A stretch of 64,000 bases of DNA, from NCBI GenBank assembly GCA_964019425.1, contig OZ025850.1, forward strand, positions 310,001-374,000, read 5' to 3'. Made by a program: the position numbers and the translations under genes. Position 1 is the stretch's first letter. Every line of letters starts with the position of its first letter. Under the pieces are notes generated by a model. That model was not told the DNA's origin and ran no database searches. It worked only from the letters and a program-made list of their open reading frames with translations. This document shows, piece after piece, positions 41,118-52,902 of this stretch. Origin of the DNA: Flectonema sp. DT1601 (lineage: Eukaryota > Euglenozoa > Diplonemea > Diplonemida > Diplonemidae).

Positions 41118-42430
41118 CTGGTAGATAACGAGGTAACGAGGACATCTTTTGTGGAAAATCTGTAATAAAAAACAAACATCAAAAACCATAATAAACAAGA
41201 TCAGAATTCTTTTTTTTTTTTTTTTTTTTTTTTTATTAAAAGAAGAAAAAAAAAAAAAAAAAACTCCAACAGCATTATTTGTTATTGAATAAACTACGGG
41301 TGCGGGTGTGAGAACATATTTAGTACTTCTGTCAGAGGGGTGGGAAGGGCTACTTTGTTTTGTTCTTTCCTACACTGCATTTTTTATTTAATTTTTTTTT
41401 TTTTTTTTTTTTTTAAATTTATTGTTGTCCTCTCGTGTGAGTTCTGCTCATCTGCTGTGTCAGAAATTTAGAATAATTCAAAATCATTTCTGTATGAATT
41501 TTATTTTTTTTAGATTTTTTTTTTTTTTTTTTTTTTTTGAAGTTTTTTTTTTTTTTTTTAGGCATGGGTCTCTCTCTCGGTCAACACACCCCCTAAGGTA
41601 TTCCGCGATAGAAATATTGTACAGGGAAAGGAGGTAAATATATTGAATTTAATTACATAAAGTGGAGTTTTTTTTTTTTCTTTTTTTTTTTTCTTCTTCC
41701 TTTTTTAATTTCCGTGTTGCCCCCCAATCTTTGTTTCTTCTCATAATTACCATACTAAACTCACCGGGCCAGTTATCTTCAATTTTTTGTGCATCCATCA
41801 AATCAAACAAAAAAGTTAGCAAAAAAAAAAAAAAAAAAAAAATTAAAAAAAGGGCCTGCAACAATAGTACTTACCAAGGGAAAGATATTTATCAGCACAC
41901 ATCCTACAAGGATGAAATGCATAGCGTAGTAAATCGCTTCCGCACGGCAGCAAGTCACAGTGCAATGTAAGAAAAAAAAAAAGAAAATAATAACACCTCT
42001 GAATAATGAGGTGCAATCGCCTCGCCAAACGGTACCTCCTTCAGCATGAATACAGCAACGTAGGTGGAGGGCCGACCGAAATAGGGCTAAAGAGTCCCCT
42101 TATAAAATAATACAATCAAACTTATTAGGATGCTCAAAGAGAACCTGAGTTAGCTATTCTTAATTATTTTTGTTAGTTTCATAGGACACAATTATGCAAG
42201 CTGTGCTGCCCCAAACAGAGTACAAGCAAAAATGATTAACATCTTCTCAATATTTTTCCGATTTTTTTTTTTTTTTTCCCATGCATGTTTTTTTCCAATA
42301 TTGGAAAAGTAGGACTTGGATAAAATACATCAACGAGGGGGTAACTTGATACCGTGAATAAATAATACAAGGCAACTTGAAACTGGCTAAAACGAATATA
42401 GCATTCGGCCTGGTTGCAATGAAAAGAGAC

Positions 42431-42498
42431 TAACAGTCGGTATCGATAAATTCCCAGGAGGGGGGTAATTTGATACTGCATTCTTAAGCTCATGGGGG
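42431..42498. repeat. Dispersed repeat R2, short copy
   Basis: TAACAGTCGGTATCGATAAA then GGGGGGTAATTTGATACTGC, TTCTTAAGCTCATGGGG; it matches the two ends of 35411-35542 with the middle absent. Confidence 0.55.
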
Positions 42499-43041
42499 TC
42501 GAAAAAAAGGTGTGGATCTCGCACAAGAAAATAGGGAAGGAAAAAAAAAAAAAAAAAAAAAGGGAAAGGGAAAAAGAATTTGCCTTCACTAATAAACAAC
42601 ATAAAACTTGTGATAAAACTACTCGCTCGTATTGTTTTTTTTTTGCGAATCAAAACCTTAATTCATTCTTTTTTTATCCTCATACAACGGGTTTTTTTTT
42701 TTTTTTTTAATTCCTCAGTATAAAAAAAAAAGAAGAAGAAGCATAAACTAACCCATGGATTTATGGGGAAATATGATGAACCAGCATATTAAGCTTTTTC
42801 AGTACATCCCTTTTTTATTATATTGCCTTTGCATTGTTTGCAAAGTGCAATACGAAATATAAAATAAGAAAGAGATAGAGATAGAGAGAGTGTGCGTGTG
42901 AGAAGAGAGAGAGAGAGAGGAAAGAAAAAAAATGGTATTTTTAAAAAAATTAAATTCAAAAAAAAAAAAAAAAAGCAAACACAAGGTACCTGCCAACGCT
43001 GGGAAATCTCCCTTCGTACATGCGAATCCCCGTAGGGGTGA

Positions 43042-43133
43042 AACTTTGACAATGTAAAAACAGTAACAACTTTAGGGTATTAAAAACAAAATTAATATCA
43101 AAGTACTTGACTGAAAAATATTTGTAGTTGTTA
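43042..43133. repeat. Dispersed repeat R3, copy B
   Basis: Same-strand relative of 17554-17631, beginning ACTTTGACAATGTAAAAACA. Confidence 0.55.
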
Positions 43134-43389
43134 GTCAAAGAAAATCCCATAGGGGGAAAGAAAAAAACGAAATATACATTGTACTTAGTTTTTTTTTGGT
43201 TTGCTGTTTAAGTGCATATATAAACCTCTTACTTTCATATCGGGGAGAAGGTGCAGATTGGGGAAATGGTGCGGAAACAACATAATAAACATTCTCTCTC
43301 TCTTTTTTTTTTTTTTTTTTTTTTTTTTCTATTCTCTTTTTCTTCCATTTTTTTTTTTTCTTTTTTTCATCTTTTCTGCTGTTTTTACT

Positions 43390-43420
<31 letters not shown>

Positions 43421-43831
43421 CCTTCCACTTATTGGGAACCCAGTAAGATTCAACCAGAACACCATGACTGCATGCTGGAACCAACGCCGATGCATAGAAA
43501 TATAACAGGTAACATCAGTGTTTGGGAGTTGAGAGGCTGTTTGTTTATTTTGTGATTGCCTTTTTATATTATATTTATAAACGTTTTTTTTTTAAAAAAA
43601 AAAAGAAAATCGTCATACCAAAAAAATACACCAGCACACAATCAGGTTAACATTTAGAAGTTCGTGTTTCTTCAAAAAAGAAGCAGCTTTTTCGCACATT
43701 TTTTTTTTTTTTTGTTTCCCGGTTCTTTCCTTCCATATTTCTTTTTTTTTCCATTATTATCTCGCGCAAGGCATTGTAATATCGAAACACACAAACAAAA
43801 AAACAAAATGTGCCAGAGATGGCTAAGAAGT

Positions 43832-43944
43832 CTACTTTCCTACAGGTGGCAGGTTGCACACTTCACCTGGTGGCATCAACCTGTTTTTTTTTTTTAAATT
43901 TAAATTATAATTCCATAACATCCCGCATCAAGGATCGGGGAGGG

Positions 43945-43975
<31 letters not shown>

Positions 43976-44802
43976 ACAAACCGTTGACAATACTGCACAA
44001 AGACGTCGTGTCCAACCCACAGTCTCCATTTAAAATCTCTCATAAAAAGTGTTTCCAACTGATTCATTTGTTCAGTACTAATGCCACCAACAACAGCAAA
44101 GTTCTTGTTACTGAGACTGCGCAATTCATGAACTTTCGAAGCAACACGCACACTTGTGAAAAACAATTTAAAGACATTTAAATGAGACAAAATCAACCCT
44201 TCCAAAATCAACCTATCAATATAAATGCAAGCCATGAGCAACGACGTTGGACTGATATAGGTATAGTCGCATATCCTCCATATATAACTTTCGAGTTGGA
44301 TGTCTGGAACTGTGCTGGTGTCGTACGACGTGAATCTGCTTTCCTCACTCATGACTGACTTTCTTCTACTTGCTAAGGTATGTGATACAATGACTGCATT
44401 TAAAGCATTGCATAGTGACGGTACTACTTGTTCAAATTCAGGTTGATATTTATCCAATAAAAAGTCAAGTTCGTTTTTATCTTTGCTTAAGTCAAGGTGT
44501 TGATTGACTGGAGTCATAGTGAATAACTTTCTCTTGTTTGCCATTTCTAATATGTGCTGGTCGTTCTTTGAGACTCGGTGTTGAGTCTTTGAATGTGCTA
44601 CTGGATAAAATAAATTATCATAAATGGTTGCTCTTCTGGTTTTTTGAGGTGCAGTCTTTCCTTGAGTCGGGCTCATACTTGCACTACTAGCTACGTGTTT
44701 CGGACTGCTTGGCGGTTTTGGTGAACGCTCACGTTCATCTTCTCTGGTAGGACTGCTGCTACCACTCTCACTCTTTCGGCGTCGACTAAATAGACCATTC
44801 AT
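43832..44802 (-). CDS. PHO80/CYCP-type cyclin, two exons
   Basis: Exons 43982-44802 and 43832-43880, with a 101-nt GTTTGT...AACAG intron that includes a long T run; 289 residues. Seen: a Ser/Pro-rich N-terminus with many SP sites (RSPKPPSSPKH), then a single cyclin box (about 155-275): ICDYTYISPTSLLMACIYIDRL, LNVFKLFFTSVRVASKVHE, NKNFAVVGGISTEQMNQLETLFMRDFKWRLWVGHDVFVQYC. The YIDR, NxxxLxxTSxxxAxK and GGI-x-x-x-x-x-N-x-LE elements mark the Pho80/cyclin-P group, which partners Pho85/CDK5-like kinases. A tiny last exon adds LMPPGEVCNLPPVGK. Reading through the intron gives a Phe-run tail instead. Confidence 0.85.
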
Positions 44803-45457
44803 ATTTACAGCTGTTTATATATTTAGTTATCCAACAAGGGGGGCAGGGTGGGGATGGGGGAGGGGGGGGGAGGCACGAGTGTAGGAGATAATCCCCCAGA
44901 AGATGCGCCTGTTATAAAAATAAGATAACATGAAAAAAAAAAACTACCACATGATATCCAAAGTATGAGAGAGACATCTCCTTCCATTATTAATCGAATT
45001 GTCTTGTAGCTGTAATTAAAAATAAAAAAAAGATAAAAATTAATTCATGACCAAGATTATAAGAAAAAAAAAAACCGAAAAAACCATTCAGATAAGCCTT
45101 ATATTTTGTTGATCGCAGCTAGTTTTACTGACGCACAGGGAAATAGATAACATGACATAATAAATAACGGCTCTTAATCTGAAATAGTTTCTTCTCCGAC
45201 TTCGTCGGTGCAAAAAAAAAAAAAAATCGCCACCCACTATATTCTAGTGAGGTGGAAAAAAGGTTTTGAGGAAAAAAAAAAAAAATAGAAAAGCATCAAA
45301 CAGCTACAGAGAAATATAATAAACTGACTTAACAAAAAAAATTAAAAAAAAAAAAGTCTCTACCAACTGAACGAATATAGAAAAAAAAAAATAATATGAC
45401 ACCCTCTCGGGTGCATTAGTGCAGAAATCGAAATCAGTTTTTTTTTTTTTTTTTCTT
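44803..45457. other. Intergenic; holds R1 copy B
   Basis: About 655 bp with a G-rich patch near 44838-44873, A runs, and the foldback repeat R1. No gene. Confidence 0.5.
45083..45211. repeat. Foldback repeat R1, copy B
   Basis: About 129 bp, differing from copy A (14411-14541) at only a few positions. Same inverted ends and the same CCGAC-TTC-GTCGG hairpin, then an A run (a T run on the minus strand at the other end as well). Confidence 0.7.
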
Positions 45458-48400
45458 CTAAACTAACAACTCATTTATCTTCTTCTTTACAATTGAGATA
45501 TTTTTGAGATCAACGTCATCGCTGAGACCCTCTTCGAGTTTTCTAATCGCTCGTTCTTCTTTTCTCAAATAGTCGATAAATATTTTATCAGATTGTTCGA
45601 CGTCTTCCGACAAACTGACAAGCAGCTGTGCAAACAACGATATAGTATCAGTCTTTATCTTATTAGATAACACACAGAATGGTAACAAACGTGATAAAAC
45701 TTCAGGAGAAGTTGTAAGTTCTCTTCGAACATGAGATGAATAAGTCGCATCAAGATCGGTTCCCTGCTGCAGTAGGTTTAGAAGCATATATGCGGCAGCA
45801 ATGCAATTATCCACAACGTCAAGAGACGACAACACGTTTGATACGAACTGAGATAAACGAATTCCTTCTACGTCAGATGACGACCTTGTGAAATTATCAT
45901 CCAGGGTGATATCCGCTAAATTAATTTTAACAGCCGTATGTTTTCTTGTTGGTAATGTTGAAAATTTACATTCACCATCATCCACACCACCATGAACAAA
46001 TCTTACTGAGCAATCTGCACATTGGACAACACCTGGACCGGTTAGTGACGGCTGAACGAATGACACTTCAGGTAGTCTTGGAATCCCACCAGTTCCAAAT
46101 ACAACTCTAGCAACCTCACCTGAAATCTCAATTATCGAACATATTATCCCGACACTCATTTCAATCAACAAAGGCAACAGCGTTTTATCGAACTTCTCAC
46201 CGACGCTATTGCAAACTGAATCGTACGAGACAGCCACGATATGAAAACAAGTCATCGAAAGGCTTTGGAGTAAGTGCTCATCTAATACGTCCGATTGAAT
46301 GCCAAGTTTTATACCTCTCAAGCTAACAATGATAGCATCGATATTACGAGATAATTCCGAACCGTTTCTACCCATACCCCGAACAACATAATGTAATGCT
46401 GCCAGTGATAGTTGTGTTGTCATTTGATTCTTCGGAGAGCATTCCACTACTATTAATAATCCCCATCTAACTACCAATGGATCACATAGATGGTACCTTA
46501 GAACTCCAATAACGGTATCCATGCAATTATCATGCATGAATTGATTTTTATAAATAATAGCTGTTGCTAACAAGAGCTTTAGAAGTACAGTAGTGGTTTC
46601 GGGATTATCAACTCCAAGTTCGATTCCGGTACCCTGCTCAAATACCCTTGAAAGAACGTCATATATGCCCCAGTCAACTAGTTGTTTAATGTATTTCATT
46701 CCTCTTGGGGTTTGACCTGCTTCTGGTCCAGGAGTTAGAGGGCTCATGTAAGGTAAAGCAGTTTGACATAGTAATGTGACTGCGACGTCAGATAGCAATA
46801 CAGGATCTTGCAATCCAAAGATATTCTTTAGATCAGCTGGAGACGTTACTATCTTGTTTGCTTTTAACTTTTCTGTTATTTGTGACTTTTGTTCTAACGC
46901 TGCTTTATTGTTTCTATCTCGAAGACGAAGTGCCTTGTCTTGAGCTTCTTTTCGTCTACGACTATCAGCAGCAAGCTGCCTGTTGTGTTCCAACGCCATC
47001 GCCGTCTTACGTTCAAATTCTGTACTTTCAACACCAGTAAACGATCCTACTTCTAATAAAGAAAACTCAACGAGTGAAGAGCGAAGATTTATCGCTCGTT
47101 TTTTGACTGACGGATCGTTGAAAAAATTCCAATCTCCACATCGAACGTGTTTGAGTAGTTTATTAACGGTAAGAGCAGTGGCTCTACATCTAATCAAAAT
47201 GAATTTCTGAACGTCGATAGTCAGAACAGTGTCAGTAGAGTATGAGTCTCTGTAGAAACACCACCTTCGATAAAACCCTGAGACAAACTGAGACATGTCT
47301 GCGTGTAATAATTTTAACGCTGAGGGTGGTAGTAACCACCTTCGGTCTGCCTCTTCATTTTTATATCTTTTCTGAACTCTAAAAATAGTTTCTTGACCTC
47401 CGCGATTAGACAGCACCGTGATTGTAATTTCCCTTGAAGAGACTCCCTCAGAAGATTCAGAGTCTTTTTGACGTTCGCTGTCTTTCATCTTTTCCTCTTC
47501 ACACATTGTTCCTAATGTAGTCATGACATGCTGCTGTACTGTACTACTCAAAGATTCCAACGAGGAGGGCACAATAAAATCAAGAACCGGCAATGAAATA
47601 ATGTGTAGCAGTGAAGGTTTTCCAGCGCCTATTTCCCGCAGTGTCGACATAAGAGGTTCAGTGAAATCTTCTGTCGATACGTCAAAACCAGCATCTAACC
47701 CGCAGTGTATCCAAAATAATTTATTCGATATTGGGTGGTATTCGTTGGTTGGGAATGTTGATGAATCGGATTCGACTTTTTTTTGATCTGTTTTTAGTTT
47801 ATTAAGATCCAAAGCAGTCATGTGAATCTTAGGACACAACACAGCATCACCAACTAACTCGCCATCAAGTACCGAGGTTATTATCTTTTGACCTCTCGAT
47901 GCTTTTATTTTCTTTGATAAATATAAAACAAACGCATGCTGATCGACGACGTTCCTCTCTTCCTCGAGTACCAATGGAGATGATTCTGGTTGAGCTGCTC
48001 CCCAAAGACCTTTACAGAATAAGAGTGTCATTGTGTTGCCTATTCTTGTTTGGGAATTTTGTCTTTCATACTTAACATGAAGTGTTTCACCTCCTGAAGT
48101 TTGAATATGCGACCATGCTGTGTTATCAATGAGAAGGGTTCGATGGACTCCAATCGTTGGACTCTTTGGGAGGCAAAATGAAATCAACTGCGACAGAGTT
48201 AGAGAATTAGAAGGAGTCGTGTTTGATGGAACGCAATCATCAAAACAGAGAAAAGCTTTATCCGGTGTTGAAAATAAAACTGCTCTCTCTCGATCAATTA
48301 CTTCCTTTGTTACAGCGAGTAATAAAGAAAATCTAATGCACTCTTCCTCGTCGATTAGCGTTCGAGATGCAGACTCTTCCTGTTGGGATTGAGCGCGTTC

Positions 48401-51400
48401 AGCAGCCAGTACGATGACTGGGTCTCCTTGTGGGACTTCTGTCTTTTCGACTTCATTAACAAGAACTGATCTGCCAACACCAGCTCCTCCCGAACCAGCA
48501 ACAACTCTGCTGTATCTTTTACCATTCTTTGGTTTAGAATGGTTCGGAGGTACTGGTGTCTTACTCAACCTTCTCTGAACTTCTCCAATGCGAGACCGTG
48601 CTTCTATTTCTTCTTCAATAATGGTATCTCTACCACTTCCATACGAATCGAGAATGTGTAAAGTCTTAAATCCAACAACAGGTTTCTTTGTGTACCTTGT
48701 TCCAACACGAGATGCAATATAAATAACTAACATTGTGTCGTCATCAGCTGTCAGTTGTGTTAATTTTTGAAGAATTTGTTTTTTTGTCGGAACGTCTGAC
48801 GGTTGCTTCGACAAAGAATCCATCCGACATATTGTGAATCCATTTCTTGATAACACTTCTGACATTTTATTTGCGTTATCAACGAGTTCGTAGTGAGTGT
48901 CTTCATCAACACCAGTTCCAGTATGCCATGATGATATAATAAGAGCGACTCTGTTCTTCTTCTCTGCTGCTGAAGGGTATTCTTCTCGTAAGGCGATTGA
49001 TTTTCTTCGTCGATCACCAACATGACGAATTTTGTTTCGGAGATCTCGACATTCCTTTCGTCGTTTAACATCCTTTGCGAGATTTTGTAACTTTGAAACT
49101 GCCAACCTAATGCTCGAAGCCTTTATCCTTTCTATTGTTGATATAGTGTATGACAGTTCAGATTTTGAAGTAAACCGTTCTGGGTTTGAAGCAGCAGTGT
49201 GAAAGACATATAAATTAGACCTAGCCTCAGTCGATGCTAGTGAATAATTCCTAAGTAACCTGGTCACTAAACTATCATTCCACGGTATGCTATTAATCTT
49301 TAACTGTTTATCCTCTCCACGTGGTTTCCAAACTTGAGGATATGAACCAACAACACTCAAACAATTCTGAACAGCAGTCGTAGCCCTATTTAAACATGTT
49401 GATGACCGAGCTGTCTTTCCGAGATTTGTAACAGCTGCATGCCAACTAGCAGTCAAAGGATCGAATACAGCAGAGGACGGCATGACTAATCCACTTAAGT
49501 CAAAAATAGCGGTAATTGAATCACCAACTCCAATGAGCCATATATTATGACTTCTGTTGGACTGATTGTCTGATTCAAGTTGATGTTGAGAACCATAAAA
49601 ACATTCTATTAAGTTATCCGTGTCGTCAATAATAGACCAAACAGACTCTGGTAACATATCATTATCTAAAAGAGTTATCGACTCACTGTGAAGGATATCG
49701 TATAAGGTTTCTCTGTAGTTGTTCGATTCATCTTTTGGAGTTGCTTGTACACAAACACATGCTGCACGTACAGTGTTTGATGCCCAATTAGCGAGTTCTT
49801 TCTTATCGAGTTGGTGGAGCATTGCGCCTGCTAATTTTTCTGAATCAGGGACCTCACATTTGATCCATTCAGTCCAATGTTTTATTCTTGGTCGTTTAAC
49901 TCTTTCGAGTGATGTTCTTCTATCCATTTTTTCACTTGTGAGGTACACTCCGTGATGAAAGTCTGCATTGTTTCCAGCTAGAGGATCACCTCCATCAATA
50001 GCAAGTCTCGCACCAGGTCCTTCATTTAATTCCCACGCAGCGATGATTGCTTCGGGTGTACTTAGGATTACGTGTCGTAGCATTCCATCAAAGAAACTTT
50101 CTAATCGACCTCGGTTGTTATGAGCACCTAGTGCTAGATAGTCGTGAAGAGGTATGAATGCTGATGGACCCTCTCTTGTGAGATACCTTGTATCAACGAT
50201 ACTTTCATCTATTTTAGCATAACAACTGTTGGAAGTACTGTCGGTAACTTTCCATTGAATTGTATGCCATTGTCCATCAGTTACTTCTTGACCAGTTCCT
50301 GGAGTCCACACACATGATAAAGATTCTCCCTTTGAGTCAGACAATTCGAATAATATTTGATCAGGTTCTGGTTCATTAACAGTAATCCCTAACGACATGT
50401 GTTTCTTTTGACTGTCTGTCAACTTTAATAAAGACATTGGTCGTTGACGCTCTTTCGTACGCATCCAAAGCTCAATACAAAAAGACTGCATGCCAGTCTC
50501 ACCAAAATTACCCAACGTTCCAACATTTATAGCATGAAAACCAGTCATTTTCAGTGCCGTTGGAGGAAAATTCGCGACAACCCATTCAGCGTTAAATATC
50601 TCACCGACTTTGCTTATTGGAACCTGATTGTCTGAGGATGTGGTGGTGGAGTAGTTTGCGACGTTACTAACAGCGGTTCCAGTTCCTTCTGTTAGAGGTG
50701 CTCTGTAAATAAGACTTCGTGGTTGTGACGACATGTCCCACAAACGAACTTCTGATATCATTCCATCAAAGAAAAGACTATAAGAATTACCAGCAGGACG
50801 TGATACTTCAGTTCCTAAGTGTAATTTAGGATGCCAAGATGAGAATGAGAAAGGTTCATCTGACTGAGCACTTGTAAACATTCTCATTGGAATTCCGTCA
50901 ATTCGAATGTCCAATTTATTCTCTCTCGCGTTAACAACATGACATTGAAGTAGATGCCAACTACCATCAAATAGATGATCATATAAGATATGACCCTCAA
51001 CAGCTTTGTGTAAGGAGTCTTGTACTACTAGTCTTGTTACTCCGGGTGACAGTTCATCAAAGGTATTCGCATTTAAGTGAATTGCAAACCTGCAGGCACC
51101 TGCATTGTCACTAATGTCGAGAAGAGTCATCTTTCTGTCTGAAACAGTTGTCTTTACCCAGCACTCTACCATGAATTCATTAGCACATTGGTTGAGGCCA
51201 ACTATTTCGGGAAGGAGAACTCTTGATTCTGTAGCTGCTTCAAACTTTAAACACATTGAGTCGGATCCTTTACCTCCGGATGCGGGTGTTCGACCTTTCT
51301 TAGTTGGTGAGGGTATCGATGGTTTTCTATTTAAGCTTTCTCCAAAATCAACTGATTTCATTCGAGCTTGACCTCTCTGTGGTGATAAGTCACCAGAACT

Positions 51401-51616
51401 ATCGAAGCTTATACTTACTCGTGATCCAGATGCTGTGAGTTGTTGTTTTCGTTGTTATTTTTCTTTTCAAAACGAAAGAATATATAATAATAATAATAAA
51501 ACCATACCTGCGCCACTATCTACTGGCGGTCGTAGACTAGAACGCTTAGCAGCATCCGCTGTTTGTGTTTTGATAACCAACACTTTTAAGTCAGCCAAAT
51601 AGTTTCTACTTTTCAT
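45458..51616 (-). CDS. Giant LamG-LamG-pseudocaspase protein, two exons
   Basis: Exon 1 is 51508-51616 and exon 2 is 45458-51432, with a 75-nt GTATGG...CACAG intron in phase 1; 2,027 residues. Seen: a Ser/Pro/basic N-terminus, two concanavalin/LamG-like beta-sandwich domains (about 96-290 and 310-500; each with DGxWH and FDGMxxxVxLw-type strands), a linker, then a caspase-like fold (about 860-1220). The fold starts RVALIISSWHTGTG and has NANKMSEVLSRNGFTI and LVIYIASRVGT where the SGHG catalytic His motif should be, and TLLIDNTAWSH where DACHSG should be; both catalytic residues are absent. A charged helix and a helical, ARM/HEAT-like C-terminal third follow. No signal peptide or membrane segment, so it is probably cytosolic. 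The role is unknown. Confidence 0.7.
51433..51507 (-). other. Intron of the LamG-pseudocaspase gene
   Basis: 75 nt, GTATGG donor and CTCACAG acceptor, with a TTATTATTATT tract. The upstream frame has no ATG in exon 2 before residue 61 but is open and protein-like right up to this acceptor, and the phases agree. Confidence 0.7.
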
Positions 51617-51747
51617 TAAATAATAATAATAAAAAAAAGAAAATCTAACGACGTGACAGTGCGGCTGAAGGTACAATTTGTTTTGTTTTTTTTTTTAAAT
51701 AAAAAAAGAACCGACGACGCTCCCTGATGCCCCCGTAGATGAAAAAG

Positions 51748-51808
51748 ACCCATTCAAAACAAACTTTATATTGTCAATCGCAGACAGTATTACTGGAGCA
51801 CTTAATAA
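51748..51808. repeat. Foldback repeat R1, truncated copy D
   Basis: Matches the left half of R1 copy C (ACCCATTCA, CTTTATATT, AATCGCAGACAGTA-TTAC). It lies just after the donor-like GTTTGT that ends the kinesin-like reading frame. Confidence 0.5.
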
Positions 51809-51837
51809 AAAAAAAAAAAAGAGAAGAAAAAAAAAAC

Positions 51838-52695
51838 TTAATAAAAAAACAAACCTTCAAAAGGAGGTTTCTTCTTCTGTGATTGTGATCCGGGTGTGGG
51901 TGGATCGTCAAGCGAGTCAAAAGCTTCGTTTGCTTTGCTATTGAAAACGACAGATTTTCGTTGAGCAGGAGGATGAGGAGCTTTCTGTGTTGTAACAGGT
52001 ACTGGAGGAGGAGCAGGTGTGTGAATGAATCCACGCTTACCAAGTGATTTCATTCGTTGATGTACTTCATCCATAAGAGGTTTGGATGACTTTCTATTTC
52101 TCGATAGAATTGATTCTCTTTTTGGACCTTTTAAACTACCTCTCGGACTTCCTATACTCGACAGAGACACTTCACTTTGATGACGAAGTCGAATTACTTG
52201 CATATGTTCGCTATCTCTGAGTTCTGTTTCTTTCTTTTCTTGCATTAGTTTCTGCTGCTGTAATTGCCTCACTTGTTCACGACGTTCACGAGCTTCTCTA
52301 CCGCTGGTGTCGATATGACGTCTTGCTGATGATAGTATCGCTGGGACTAATCGAGATATAACTTCAGTCTTTCCGCTACTAACTAATCCATGAGCGATTA
52401 TAGTTGAGGAATGTCGTTGTTGTAGTCTCTCTGATATCTGAGATACGACAGGTGCTATTTTATCATCTTTCAGGGTGCTGTCACTCGACAGATCGATAAC
52501 ACCGTCTACCTCTACAGTGACGGGTTCTTCTTCTTTCTCAGGTCCTTCTTCTCCCAGTTTTCTATCCGATCTTGGAAGGGCAACTACCCTATGTCTTGCC
52601 TTTGATGAACTCTGCACTGTCGCTATTTGATAACCGTTTTTAGATACATTTTCAGACGACCCTTTGAGATATCCATAACAGAAAATACTGGGCAT
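51838..52695 (-). CDS. Small kinesin-like P-loop protein
   Basis: 285 residues as an open frame. Seen: a central segment TLKDDKIAPVVSQISERLQQRHSSTIIAHGLVSSGKTEVISRLVPAIL (about 74-121, described here by its core GLVSSGKT at 103-110), which follows the kinesin order of the neck of the nucleotide pocket (NATIFAYGQTGSGKTYTM...GIIPRAI). No switch I, no DLAGSE switch II and no microtubule-binding part follow; the rest is charged and Ser/Pro rich. The last codons cover a GAAG-GTTTGT donor at 51854-51853, so a short further exon is likely (an acceptor CATCAG near 51725 fits the phase). It is a fragment-like or regulatory relative, not a motor. Confidence 0.5.
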   Translation of the reverse strand: MPSIFCYGYLKGSSENVSKNGYQIATVQSSSKARHRVVALPRSDRKLGEEGPEKEEEPVTVEVDGVIDLSSDSTLKDDKIAPVVSQISERLQQRHSSTIIAHGLVSSGKTEVISRLVPAILSSARRHIDTSGREARERREQVRQLQQQKLMQEKKETELRDSEHMQVIRLRHQSEVSLSSIGSPRGSLKGPKRESILSRNRKSSKPLMDEVHQRMKSLGKRGFIHTPAPPPVPVTTQKAPHPPAQRKSVVFNSKANEAFDSLDDPPTPGSQSQKKKPPFEGLFFY

Positions 52696-52902
52696 CTACC
52701 TGACTGTTTTGAGTTACAAAAAAAAAAGGGGGATAAAATAACATTTTATAATTATTGACATTAGATTTGGTTTAATGAAAACATAACAAATAGTTGCAAT
52801 TGATTTACTGCTAAAAAGGAGGAGAAGACCACTCATTTCAATATAATTCTATCGCAAGCTGTAGTAAAGATTAACCTCACTTCTTGGCGACACGCTCCAA
52901 CA

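Larger units (their letters stand above)
41199..43831. other. 2.6-kb low-complexity interval
   Basis: Dominated by T and A runs (for example 41206-41234, 41390-41414, 43305-43328), a (GA)n tract near 42867-42920, an R2 copy (42431-42498) and an R3 copy (43042-43133). Many Phe- or Lys-run open frames occur on both strands; none is credible. Confidence 0.55.

Noticed and set aside
41422-43897. Many Phe-rich or Lys-rich open frames on both strands
   Set aside because: They are translations of T and A runs.
43860-43981. Phe-run C-terminus of the cyclin
   Set aside because: A phase-consistent GTTTGT...AACAG intron removes it.
51434-51854. Fusion of the kinesin-like frame to the LamG-pseudocaspase gene by splicing
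   Set aside because: The donor at 51854-51853 leaves one base of a codon, and none of the acceptors I could place before the LamG first exon restores the frame, so I keep two genes.
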